From: Oscheius sp. JU75
Taxonomy: Eukaryota > Nematoda > Chromadorea > Rhabditida > Rhabditidae
DNA: 64,000 bases
Direction of reading: 5' to 3'
NCBI GenBank assembly: GCA_037178855.1
Contig: JASJZC010000004.1
Coordinates: 558,001-622,000, forward strand
Below the pieces are notes generated by a model that searched no databases, was not told where the DNA came from, and worked only from the letters and a program-made list of their open reading frames with translations. Below are positions 9,622-19,791 of the stretch, piece by piece (the first letter of the stretch is position 1; every line of letters starts with the position of its first letter). The position numbers and the translations under genes are program-made.

Positions 9622-11635
9622 TTAGATGATGCGGCTGCCCTTCTTGACCTCTTGGGCCGTTCTCTTCTCGACGAACTTCTTACGCAGTTTGGTCTTCTTG
9701 GCCTTCTGTCTCTCGCCACCAATCGGCAGCATGTTTCTCTTCTGCATCGACTTGATCCTATCCGTCAGCAGATTTCCCTGTGCCTTTAGACCACGAAGAG
9801 AATCCGTCAGTTCTTCCTAAATGTTCTGTGTTCAAAAAGCAAAGAAGGGGTTACCTGCAGCAGGAAAGGAGCCTCCTCTTCCTCGAATTTTCCACGGCCC
9901 AACTTCTGTCGTTTGGTCATCTTCTCGGAGTGCTTCTTCAGCTGACGATCGACAGCCGCCTTGGCCTGATCGATCTCGGCCTTGGCCAGCTTCTTGTTGA
10001 TCGCTTTTGCTCTATTTTGGGGTCTTTATGTGCAAAGCAGATCAACTAACTTGAAAATTTCGTTCTCGTTGAGTTTTTGGGCCTTCTTTTTCAACTTTTG
10101 ACGTTCTTCCTTCTTCAGCTTAGCCTCCTTCACTCGTTCCTTCTTCGTTTTTCTCTCGCTCGAGGCAGCAGCAGTAGTCGATGTAACAGCCTCTCCAGCA
10201 ACTTCTGCAGTCTCCTCCTCATCTTTTTCGAAACGGGGATCAATGGAGAGTCCTTCCATCTGCTCCAGCTCGCGTTCCTGTTCCGTTACGATCTTCTCAT
10301 GTTTCGGCTTCAGCTGCTGGGCCAGACGTTCCTTCGCGTCGATCAGCTCTTGCTCTTCGGCAGCAATCTTCCCGACATATTCCTGAAATTCGAAAGTACC
10401 TGTACGTATCCCAATTTAAACACTAAAGGTTACGAAGTGATAGACCAGGTGTTCGATCCTAGCCGAGGCCTAGTCTTTTTTTTTTGTAAAATACCATTCT
10501 GTGGAGTTTTTCGAGCTGAGTTTGAATGCGTGAATATTTAGAAGTTCCGGATCTAAACAACGTTAGAGCCCTTCCAAAGTTTTAGTGGAAGACCGATTTA
10601 TTGGTAAGATTTTTTTCCACGAGTTATTTTAATTTAAAAAAAAGACTTGGGTACGGGGTCCGAAGATGAAAAGTTAGCAATTTTACAAGATCCTTAGGTC
10701 CAAAGGGGCGGCCCATGAAATTATAACAAAAACAGACCTGATAGTCCTCAGCCGTAGGATTGTAGGACACTCCCGGAGCTGGGAGAGCCACAGCTCGAAG
10801 AAGAGAAGGCTTCGAACGAAGCCGACTCGGTTTTTGTGGCAATTTCTTCTTCGTAGCACGTAGAATATGCTCGCCGGCAGCCTTGTTTTCCAGGTCGACT
10901 TTCGGCGTGAAGTCCGTCTCCCAGAGATCGTAAGTGCCGCCCGTATTCGCCCTTTTCGGAACTACTTCCACGGGACGAGGTTGAGGTTGACGAAGACGCT
11001 TCAGTCCCTGTCGAGATGGGGCCTTGGGGGCTGGTAGAGAATCGGACTCGTCCTCATCGCGATTCCTGGAAAAGTACTGATTGTTTGAAGAAAAAAACAA
11101 GAATAATATTATAAAAAAGGTGTGTTGGTAAGAGTCTCCATCTTGATCCGCACGATCCCCGTAGGTGACTAACTTTTTTTAACACGCTGTTTTGAGAAAA
11201 CAGGACATGAGAAAGATTCCCATAATGAGAAGATTATAGGTTTACAAGAAAATTAGTCCCAACTGGGCGATAGCCAACCTTATATCCGAAAACTGATTAA
11301 AATTAAGAGGGACTCACGCTTTGAGCTTGGTGATTTTGTCCATCTTCGCCTGCTGCCGTTTCGTGTACTTCTTCATATCTCCCGGGGTCGTCGGCTCTCG
11401 ATCTACGACGAACATCTCTTCCACCGGCTGCTTGTCTTTCGGATCATTGGCTTTGTCTTAAAATTCACGATTTTTGTTAGGGAACGCTCTAAGAGGGAAA
11501 AAGTCTAGGAAACTTACTAAGGACGGCCTCATAGTTGGAGACGTCGACTCCTTTCCTCATGTACTGTTTGGTATGACGGGCAGCTCGACTAGCTGCCGGC
11601 TTCTTCTTCCTGGCCGCGATGGCTGTCGCGGTCAT
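9622..11635 (-). CDS. NOP53: NOP53 (GLTSCR2) ribosome-biogenesis factor
   Basis: Nucleolar protein that recruits the exosome during 60S maturation. Six exons: 11518-11635, 11318-11456, 10738-11065, 10382-10051, 9855-10011 and 9622-9816; phases agree throughout. Hallmarks are FVVD.EP near the N-terminus, TYDLWETDF, the conserved VSYNPTAEDYQ block, a long lysine/glutamate-rich helix, and the C-terminal LGRGKFEEEEAPFLLQEELT plus SLRGLK..GNLLTDRIKSMQ and a basic KKFVEKRTAQEV tail. Length, about 420 residues, fits the family. A TTTTCAG acceptor lies two bases upstream of the ATG. The intron at 10383-10737 carries a tRNA-like B-box followed by a T-run. Confidence 0.93.
10425..10485 (+). repeat. tRNA-like fragment with Pol III-type T-run
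   Basis: In a NOP53 intron, GTGTTCGATCCTAGCC resembles an internal Pol III B-box and is followed 15 bases on by a run of ten T. No complete cloverleaf can be drawn, so a SINE or tRNA remnant is more likely than a working tRNA. Confidence 0.35.
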
Positions 11636-12500
11636 GCCTGAAAATAGTTGTGAACAAAGTTTACCGACAAAAGCGAAAATTAGCGAAAGATGGTAGGAAC
11701 ATGCCATGTTTTTGGCCCTTTTCCACCAAAACTTGTCTGTAAATACAACATTTTTTCCTCGCGAAAACGAGCAGAAAATGTTCAAACAATCAAATTCGTG
11801 AAGCTGTGAATTTCCTTTGATCAGAAATAGTTCTCTACGAAAAAAAAATAAAGTAGAACGTGACTGAAAACTATATCCAAAAATTTTGGATGACAGCAAC
11901 GAATAGAAATGGCTAGGTAAAGGTGGAAACTAAGAATAATGACTGGCCTGTTTTTTGAGCAAAACTTTTACGAAAAGCACAGAATTTTAAGGGGATGACG
12001 ATCCGAAGGGTTCGGATTCCGCAAATCCTCTAGAAAAGACTCATTTTTTTCAGTAGAAAACTGCGGGTTGGGTGGAAAAAAAACGAGCAGCATCTGATGG
12101 ACACATAAAGGACGCAACAGCACTTTTTACCTACACGGCACTCTTTTTGAAAAGGGCAATCTTATCTCACCACTTCCCGGAATATAAGGGCAGTAAATGA
12201 ATATCAAACCACATCGTTGTAAAACAAAAAACAACGACTAAAAATCGTTTCATTTACACTCAAAATCCCATCAAGAATCGTCTTCCGTTCAAGGGTGGTG
12301 TTTGGGTCGCTGTATTTATGAGTCCACCAGTCCTAGCCACTTTATCTCTAGTAAGTCCTGAAAGGCTGCGGCGGCGCGGTAAGTCTCGTCCAAAACAAGA
12401 AAAGTCTTGTTGACACCATTCCGATTTGAAGAAAACAAAGGGTGCGTATAAGTTTTATCAATGGAAAGATAGGAGAATTGCTACATGGTCAAAAAAGTGT
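11636..12500. other. Gap between NOP53 and the lectin gene
   Basis: AT-rich sequence with no supported exon. A palindrome ATCCAAAAATTTTGGAT lies near 11875; on the minus strand it contains AATTTTTGG, an Sm-like site, but no snRNA or SL-RNA structure surrounds it. The short block TTTACACTCAAAATCCC near 12250 recurs near 15260. Confidence 0.5.
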
Positions 12501-13743
12501 TTAATTTGGAATTACATTGTTCTTCGAAGTCTGTTCTTTTTTCTTATTTTGAGTTATCGCCATAAGGAGTGACACAGTGGTTGCCGCTGAAATTTGGTCT
12601 GCCACATTATGCTGTGAAGTTTTACGCTTTTGACATATACTGCCGTACTCAATCCTTATATCAGCGCCCCGCCAAAGTCCTGCTTCATAGTCTAAACTCA
12701 AAGTGTAATAATATTCACCATCGACTGGTCTGAAACCAATTTTTCCGTGTTTTATGACGTGATAAATATTACCTTCCGTTTAAGAAGTTGGTGTAAACGG
12801 GAACTGAACCATCCTCCCAGTTGCAAGAACTAACTAAATAGTTCCAACAGTGCAAGCCGATCCATAAGGAATATGTATCTTCAGACAAATTTGTTAAAAA
12901 ATCGTTAAGCTTGGGAGTGTCGATTTTGACCAAGGTGGCACTGTCGTTTAGACAGGAGGACTGGGCGTCAGCATAATGCAAGGGGGTTTCCACGTACTGA
13001 AAAAGGTTTTTGTAAGTACTTTTTTTCCACAATAAGGACGGTTCCTTGTTTGTTAAGATTGCAACATACCTTGTAGCACATACAGTTTTCTACGTAGAGT
13101 GTATACCCCGGTGAACAGATTGCATCACCTACAAGCATATGTTTGTCTGCACGGCGTTTAGATACCTGGACACGAAGAAAAAGGGCATGTGGGAATAGGT
13201 GGTTCGGTGGGGCAGTAGCCGGGCTGCGGTGCATTAGGGTCCACGCTACAGACAAACGGCAAAGCAGTGTTACAAGCTCCTGATCTGAAATCTTACTTGT
13301 TTTTTTATGCATTCAACTTTACATCCACTTGGAGTCGGAGTCTCTTATCAATCCACAAGGATAGCCTGCTCCGGGCTGGCCAGGAGCCCAATTTGTGTAA
13401 GACATTGAAGCGTTGTATGTCCATGACCACGATGCTGCCATTAGTTGATTGGCTCCAATCCAGAAATTGGGCGTTCGTCCAGTCGCTCCAGAAGCAATTC
13501 CAGAAATATAACTGTTTTCAATGTTGCTCTGAACAGCGACCAAGGCTCCTCCAATTGAGTTACATTGCTTTTCGGCTCCTAGAAAGGGTAGAGGACTGTT
13601 GTAATACTTGTAGCATCTAAATTGGTAAATAGTGAAGCAGAAATCTTATACTTGTCAAAGAAGGTCTCGTAGATTGTGTCCGGAGGACATTCAGCCAGTA
13701 AAGTAGAGGCAAAAGCAAGGAGCAACCCCAGCGAGAGCAGCAT
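12501..13743 (-). CDS. Secreted protein with two C-type lectin domains
   Basis: Signal peptide MLLSLGLLLAFASTLLAEC, then a first CTLD (KCYKYYNSPLPFLGAEKQC, NFWIGANQ, YTNWAPGQPG, CNTALPFVC), a proline/cysteine linker (PGYCPTEPPIPTCPFSSCPG) and a second CTLD (TLYVENCMCYK, YADAQSSC, YSLWIGLHC, SCNWEDG). The second domain ends differently, in a low-complexity tail with a short hydrophobic stretch. About six exons with TTTCAG acceptors. The first domain lacks a QPD or EPN sugar motif followed by WND (it has QPG), so calcium-dependent sugar binding is doubtful. Tandem CTLD secreted proteins are abundant in nematodes and many respond to infection; that role here is inference. Confidence 0.85.
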
Positions 13744-15374
13744 AGTGCGCCACTGACGGTAGCGTCCTTCAGCCCGTTATTAGATCATCTTTATCATTGA
13801 AACGATGTTGCTTATTCTCGGAAGTTCGTTCCGAATGAGTGAGTGCTCTGATAAGATAAAGCGAATATAGTGTTTTCAATCGATTCGCCGTCAAATTTTA
13901 CCCTACAAATGTCTACTTTGACCGAAAAACTACCAAGAAGAAAGTTCGAGTAGGTATATGCTTTGTTTAGGTGGGTCCATTCCGTTAACAGGGTACGAGA
14001 AGTTCATTAAACACGATGGAACGTTTCGTAAGATTCCGAACCACATTCCCTAGTCCCTTCTCGTGCATAGAGGACAGGTCCATAAAGTCACAGAATTCTT
14101 GCAAGTGTCATGGCTTCATCATCATTAACATGGATATGTGCAGAGGCTGATTGAATGAAACGGCTGTCTATCTGTCCCTTTATCTCTCTGTCTTCATTCA
14201 AAATACTCGTATATTGCATATATGAGCATAAATAATACAGCTTTGCTCGAAATCCTGATAAATAATAAAGATATTGTTTACTATTGTCATTTCTTGAGCA
14301 CGCTATGTCTAGTTTTCTTCGTAATTCACCTGCAGATCGGATTTCGGGGAAATCGTGTTGCTGAACCATTTTTTTGAAGCTATTATGCAATGTAACTTTC
14401 CTTATAATAGTCCTCAAGAGTTTGAAAAGCCTCTACAAGATCCAACCGAGCCCGTGTTGAATTTAGCCCGACCGAGTTTTCCAGTTTTAGCCAGTCTCAT
14501 AGCGGACAATTTGGTGGCTTATATTGATATTGAACTGTGGAAACATTGCACTTTTCTAGAGTATATATTGTTCAGTTCAAGGACACATCTTTTCTTTGCC
14601 CTCTATTCTCTTGTCTGCAAATCGATATCGACCTACCAAAATCAGTTTCGAGAAAGCTCAACTCCACCTGGTTTCTCCAATGAGTTTAGAAGAGTTCTGG
14701 GTAATAGTTTGGCATGAGTATGATATCGAGCGCTTACCAGCTTCCTATCGCTATATTACTAGCTATAATAAAAATCCGGATTCTACTCTCGATCCCCGTA
14801 CTTTGAGTAATCTCCTGAAGAGATATTACCGTAATAAGTGACCACTTATCTATAAATATCGTGAGCTTAGAATTCTTCGTAGTATTGTTCTCTCTTCTTC
14901 CGATGACGTGGGCTTGTAAAATGCTGCTGTTGCTGTTTGTCCGTACTAACCGGGTATTTCTTTTCTCCAAGCCGCCCTGTTATTTGTTTCATCTGTCATT
15001 TTTTTTATAAGGAGCAGCATATTACGAAGACCACCAGTAATTAAGAAACCCGAACTGAACAATGCGCATCCTCTCATCAGTGGAAACCGACCTGACTTTA
15101 AATAAGAGCTGGCTGCCACGAGTTCCTACTTTCCAGAATCCATTTTACTCATGTTTTGAGCTTGGCAATGCTATGCAAAGTTGTAGGTTTTACCAATACG
15201 ACATCTGTGCAGAACATATAAATACTCACAAACATTCACTTCAGTTAAAAAATCACTTCATTTACACTCAAAATCCCTATTCGCCCCTATCAAAATGGTT
15301 TCATTAATGACTGTACTAACAACGAAACTATGGCGGGACAATTAAAGATATCAGTACAAGTATATCTCGAGCGC
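13744..15374. other. Gap between the lectin and MIC60 genes
   Basis: No gene is firmly supported. Open stretches at 14355-14717 (+), 14596-14841 (+) and 14088-14417 (-) look protein-like in parts; the second contains NRYRPTKISF and PMSLEEFWVIVW, weakly recalling tyrosine-phosphatase NRY and FW.M.W motifs, but the expected DYINA block is absent. They may be relics. Confidence 0.35.
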
Positions 15375-18300
15375 CTAATAGGTGCTTCTAATCGAGGTGG
15401 CAGCGGCATGGGCGAGCATGAGACGGACAATGAGGAGAGCCTCCTCATGACGACGGGCATCGTTGATGAAATCGGCGGCAATGCTGAAATTTTGAATTGG
15501 AGCTGGAAACTGAAAAAAAAACCGTACCTTCTAGTGGGTCCCTGCGTGAATTTGAGCAACTTTACAGCTTGGAGAGTGTCACCATGTCTCATGAAATAGT
15601 GGGCCATGTCGAGTAGTTGCTGGTTGCTCATCACAGTAGGGTCAATTCTGAACTTCTCGTAGACGGAGAGGACAGAGAGGAGGTTACTTTTGATTGGAAG
15701 AGTACTTGACAGACAAGGGAAAGGTGAGCAGGCCCTGGAGCCAGGAACGAAGATGGGCAGCCAGTCCACCGCCGTTGTTGTCCAAATTGGCGACGCGTCT
15801 GCCAACACGGTATAACTGGAATACGGGTATCTATGATGTCTTTGGTAGTAGTGAAGAGACGCCACGGTGTTGATAGGTCGAGTACAATTCTGTACTACAG
15901 AAAAGATAGATGATGCGATCTTCTATTAACTCTATTAACTTGGAATGATTCGACATGCGAGTGAGCCGCATAGTTCAGCCCAATGTCCTGGCAAAATGAC
16001 CCAGCAAGGTGAAGTAGAATCAGGTGTGGGAGTCCAGCTCATTAGCAGAACAGATTTCTTAACCCAATTTCTCAACGGGTTTTTAAAAAACAAAGATAAG
16101 GAGCTCACCTTACTGAATCGCGTCTTCAGATCCTCCTTGGTGTACTCTCCCTCGACCAGGCTCGTCTTCGGCATGGCGGCTACTAGCGTCTTCATGAAGA
16201 GGTCATTTTCGGCGCATTGTTCGATCGTCTTGATCTGCTTGGCCAGGGGCAGACGACGTCCCTCAATGCAGCAGCTGCCCTTCTTCCCGAACTCGATCGA
16301 ATCGACAATGTTCTGCACAGCGAGCCACATCTGCTTGGCACGGCGATTCTCGGCATCCTGCAAAAACTCATTTCGCGTGTGAAGGTACCATACACACGAA
16401 GCCGAGTAGAGTGTATTTGACATGACAAGTACATGTCCAAACTTAGTCTCTATTGGCAAAACTTGGCAAGTCAAACTTTAGGCATATGAAAGGGAACAAG
16501 AACAAGCTAGCATAGTATCTTTTAAGGGTTCTTCAGCGAATCTCCCTTCAGCTTCCAACCTGTTTAAACCCTTTTCTAGGCTAGATATAGCGTAAATTTC
16601 ACACGCTTTTTCCTCAAAAAAAAAAAAGTTGCAAACTTCTTAGCTTGTGAACATTGCAACGCCATGTTTTTTCTATGCAAGAAAGGCGAAAACTGTCACG
16701 TTTAGGGGGCTAGAAAGCGTTTACGGGTAAGAAAGCACTATGGTTCATCTTCCACAACTAGCCATATCTTCATAGAGAAAGAGAAGACTTACCCCTAAGG
16801 ATCAACGCAACTGAAGAGATTCACACAATCAACAGCATCTTCTTCATTCCCCTCGTCGATAACGATTAATAGAAATTTTCGCTAGTCTTGTTTTGCTCGT
16901 TTTATCTTTTCACTTTAGGATTAAGAGTCTTCCAAAGAAACATGGAAACACGGTATCTTGACAAGTTTTCGACTATACTCGTCCGGATAGTTTCGAGTAG
17001 GGTTGCAACGTACCAAGCTTTGTTCACAAAATGTACTCGGCCTGTTACAGAATGCCAAAAACTCAAGGTCAACAAAATTGTCGCATACTAGGAGTTATTA
17101 TGAAGATCTCCAAAACCTCGGTGCTAAGGGCTACGACTGCGAACCAAACAACCCAAGATGGTTTTCAACATGTTGAAATGTTAAAACTCATGCGCGCCTA
17201 TGCTTAATGGCACCGGTTCGGTATTTCGCAACTCGTTTCAGCCAATCATGATGTTAATAGACAGCCTTTGCTATCAAGAACAACATTCGGTAGCAAATTG
17301 TCAATGATTGGAGACTGCTGTCTTTTAGGCTCCTCAATCAACGAACCTGAGCAACACGACTCTTCAGCGCCGTCTCGAGACCATGCAGCTGAGCGAGGGC
17401 ACGATTTATGACCGCGAGATGAGCATCGCGTTCAGCCTGGACAGCCTTCTCAACATCCTTTGCGTGCTCAATGTCGTAGAGCTGCTTCTGGGTGATGATG
17501 ATCTGAAAAAGAAGATGGATGAGAGCAGAAGAAGCAAAAATACGGTAAGATTCGAATAACCTTGTTTCAACTAATAAATACTCGAGTAAACGCATCCATT
17601 TTACGGGGTCAAAGTCTTTTCTCCATGTATCCATGGACAAAATAAAATGGGTCATACAGACAGGTTTAACGATGGTCAAAATGATGCATGCATGTGTGGG
17701 TGAGATAGGTTAAGACGTATGTGGGAATAAAAAGAGGGATGGTTTAGGTGTATTTGTGGAAAAAGACATTAATCCATGCCTGATTGAGCTGCTTCTGTCT
17801 GGCCTCGGCGTCTCGAATTCCTTCAGAAGGGGCGACGACAGCTTTGAATGGGATGGCAGCAGGCTTCGGGACAGGTTCCGGCTCAGCCTTCGTCGGCACG
17901 ATAATCTCCACATCGGGGGTCTGAAATTGGAAGTGTTCACGTTTACTTTGTGGTAAGATTGTTATCGACCATTTAGAGCTAATCTTTTTTGTGTACCTGT
18001 CAAATTCTCCCTTTTGGAATCTTTCCTCTGCTTTTTTCTTTACAAACTATCTTCATGGAAAAGTTTGTGTACCACGCGTCCCCGTGGCGGGGATGGAACC
18101 CGGGTCGTCTGGCTCGAGTGGCGTCTCTTACCAAGTGTTTCACTAAAACTATGCTGGGTTATACCTTTACTTGAACACCGGAAACCTCTCTACAAAAGGT
18201 TTAGGGCGGAATATAAAATATAATGGACAAGAGGACTTTTAGAAATAAGTCAAACAAACTTTCTGGACTATATAACGTCACTTGAAACGAGAGGACATCA

Positions 18301-19184
18301 ATCTACAAACTCAGGGACACCTTCAACAGCTCGTCCACTACCGATCAAGAAGAAGGCCACCCCTACACCAAGGACAAGTCGACAAAGCGGAGGAGAAGGG
18401 CAACAAATTTTCCCGTAGGCGCAGCGTAATGCAGCCCCAGAGCGTCAGCCAGATCGGCTCCAATGAGAATCTGGCACTGTGGACCACATGCTGGACGATG
18501 ATGCTTTTGAAATCGGGGAGGCTACGCGCTCCAAGGCAATGCGTGATCGCTATCAGATTCGCTCGATTCTGAAGAGCGACACGACAAACACTACGACCAC
18601 AACGAGGTCGCAAAAAGATCGCAACGGCAGCACTAAGAAGACGACGAAGGTAAAGAAAAAGAGAGCAGGAGATCGGGAAATATTGAGAGAAAGCTCAATA
18701 ATATGGTTATGGCTAAAAGTGGCTTCTTCGGATTTGTTCGAAGCTACTTGCCAAAATAGCATCAAAAAAAGGACTGAATAACAAGGTGCGTTTACTTTGT
18801 AATAAAGACTGCTCTCAACGAATATTATAAGAACCTCACCTGTGTTTTCTGAATGACCAGTTCCTTATTGTCCACCTTTTCCACAGGCTTCTCTCTGAGA
18901 GGAGGAGCCGCCTCGGTCTTTGGCTTCTTGCTATCTTGGACGCTGACTATAGGAACTTCTTTGAAGGGCAGAGGGCTGAAACGAACTGTGAAGTTATGGG
19001 AAAAACATGCGAACCTTGGAGACGAGTCGCCAAGAACAGCCTTATAGAGGGGCTTTGTGACGGGTATGTGAACTTCGACGATGGAGCGGAATTTGGGGTC
19101 AATATAGCTATAGGCGAGTGTGCCGGCTCCGGCAGCTGTGGCCAGGCCGGTAGCTCCGAGAATAAGACGTTTTGTATTTGTCAT
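15375..19184 (-). CDS. MIC60: MIC60 / mitofilin, core MICOS subunit
   Basis: Inner-membrane protein that organises crista junctions. Exons: 19015-19184, 18840-18975, 17780-17930, 17347-17502, 16109-16357, 15528-15815 (a short intron must remove about 28 or 55 nt near 15656-15714) and 15375-15483. The N-terminus has a small basic presequence and a glycine/alanine-rich membrane helix (LILGATGLATAAGAGTLAYS). Then come a proline-rich segment, a coiled coil (DVEKAVQAERDAHLAV), the DAENRRAKQMWLAVQ block and the C-terminal mitofilin domain (GEYTKEDLKTRFSK, RVGRRVAN, SWLQGLLTFP, MAHYFMRHGD, GPTRSIAADFINDARR). The intron after 17780 uses a GC donor (CAG/GCATGG). An acceptor TTTTTTCAG lies one base before the ATG. 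Confidence 0.92.
17990..18180 (-). mobile_element. tRNA-derived SINE-like element, copy 1
   Basis: Read on the minus strand: an A-box-like CACTTGGTAAGAGACGCC, then GACCCGGGTTCCATCCCC (B-box), then a body with TTGTAAAGAAAAAAGC and TTTGACAGGT. It lies in a MIC60 intron and aligns with the copies near 20.5, 36.6 and 41.0 kb. Confidence 0.7.
18270..18665 (+). pseudogene. Coding-like fragment on the opposite strand inside a MIC60 intron
   Basis: Three consecutive protein-like blocks in shifted frames: TARPLPIKKKATPTPRTSRQ, then MQPQSVSQIGSNENLALW, then MLDDDAFEIGEATRSKAMRD continuing through IRSILKSDTTNTTTTT to KKTTKVKKK. Codon use looks genic but stops and frame changes separate the blocks and no splice sites remove them cleanly. 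I do not recognise the source gene. A decaying copy or a nested gene with missed introns are both possible. Confidence 0.45.
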
Positions 19185-19791
19185 TCTGAAAAAAGAGGTT
19201 ATTTTAGCAGCAAGAGCTTACAAAGTTGTTAGAATCTGCCTAAAAGGTTTTTTGTCGTATCAACAATGATTACTACACTTTTTCTAGCTTTACGGCTTTA
19301 ATTCTCAGCGCATAAGAGAGCAAAACAATAATATAATACATAGCAAAAAACGCGAGGGGAATGATCAAAAAAAGAAAATTGGTGTCAAGATGTTGCGTCA
19401 ACTCAAAAATGCCCTACACAATGGTATACATACCGTAAGAAAAATGTTTATACAAGACTAAGTACTTCCTTCTGGTGTTTTCTCCTGTCATCCATTGCTT
19501 TTAGCCTGTTCAGTGAGTATATTATGTCGCTGAGGCGTAGAAGACAGCTTCCATAACGCCCCATCTCTGTAGAATGTTGCCTTGCTTTCCTATCAAAATT
19601 CCAGGAGAGACATGAATAATATTTTTATATCCCCATGTCTCAAGGTGTTTCTTTTTTTTTCTTTGAAATCCAAACCCTTCACATTCTACGATGCCCCATT
19701 GAGAATGGCGGAAACTGGCCCAGTTCAAATTATCCATTTCTCTTCCTCGTTTTCTCTCACTTCCCTTCTCGTTCTGTACTAGAATTTCCAG

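Noticed and set aside
11870-11890. Sm site of an SL RNA or U snRNA
   Set aside because: AATTTTTGG occurs on the minus strand, but no leader, donor or flanking hairpins of an SL RNA or snRNA are seen.
14596-14841. Protein tyrosine phosphatase fragment
   Set aside because: NRY and FW-x-x-x-W words are suggestive, but DYINA, the signature loop and splice sites are missing.
15687-15714. 28-nt intron in MIC60
   Set aside because: Phase allows it, but a 55-nt alternative (15656-15710) with a pyrimidine tract before its acceptor is more normal.
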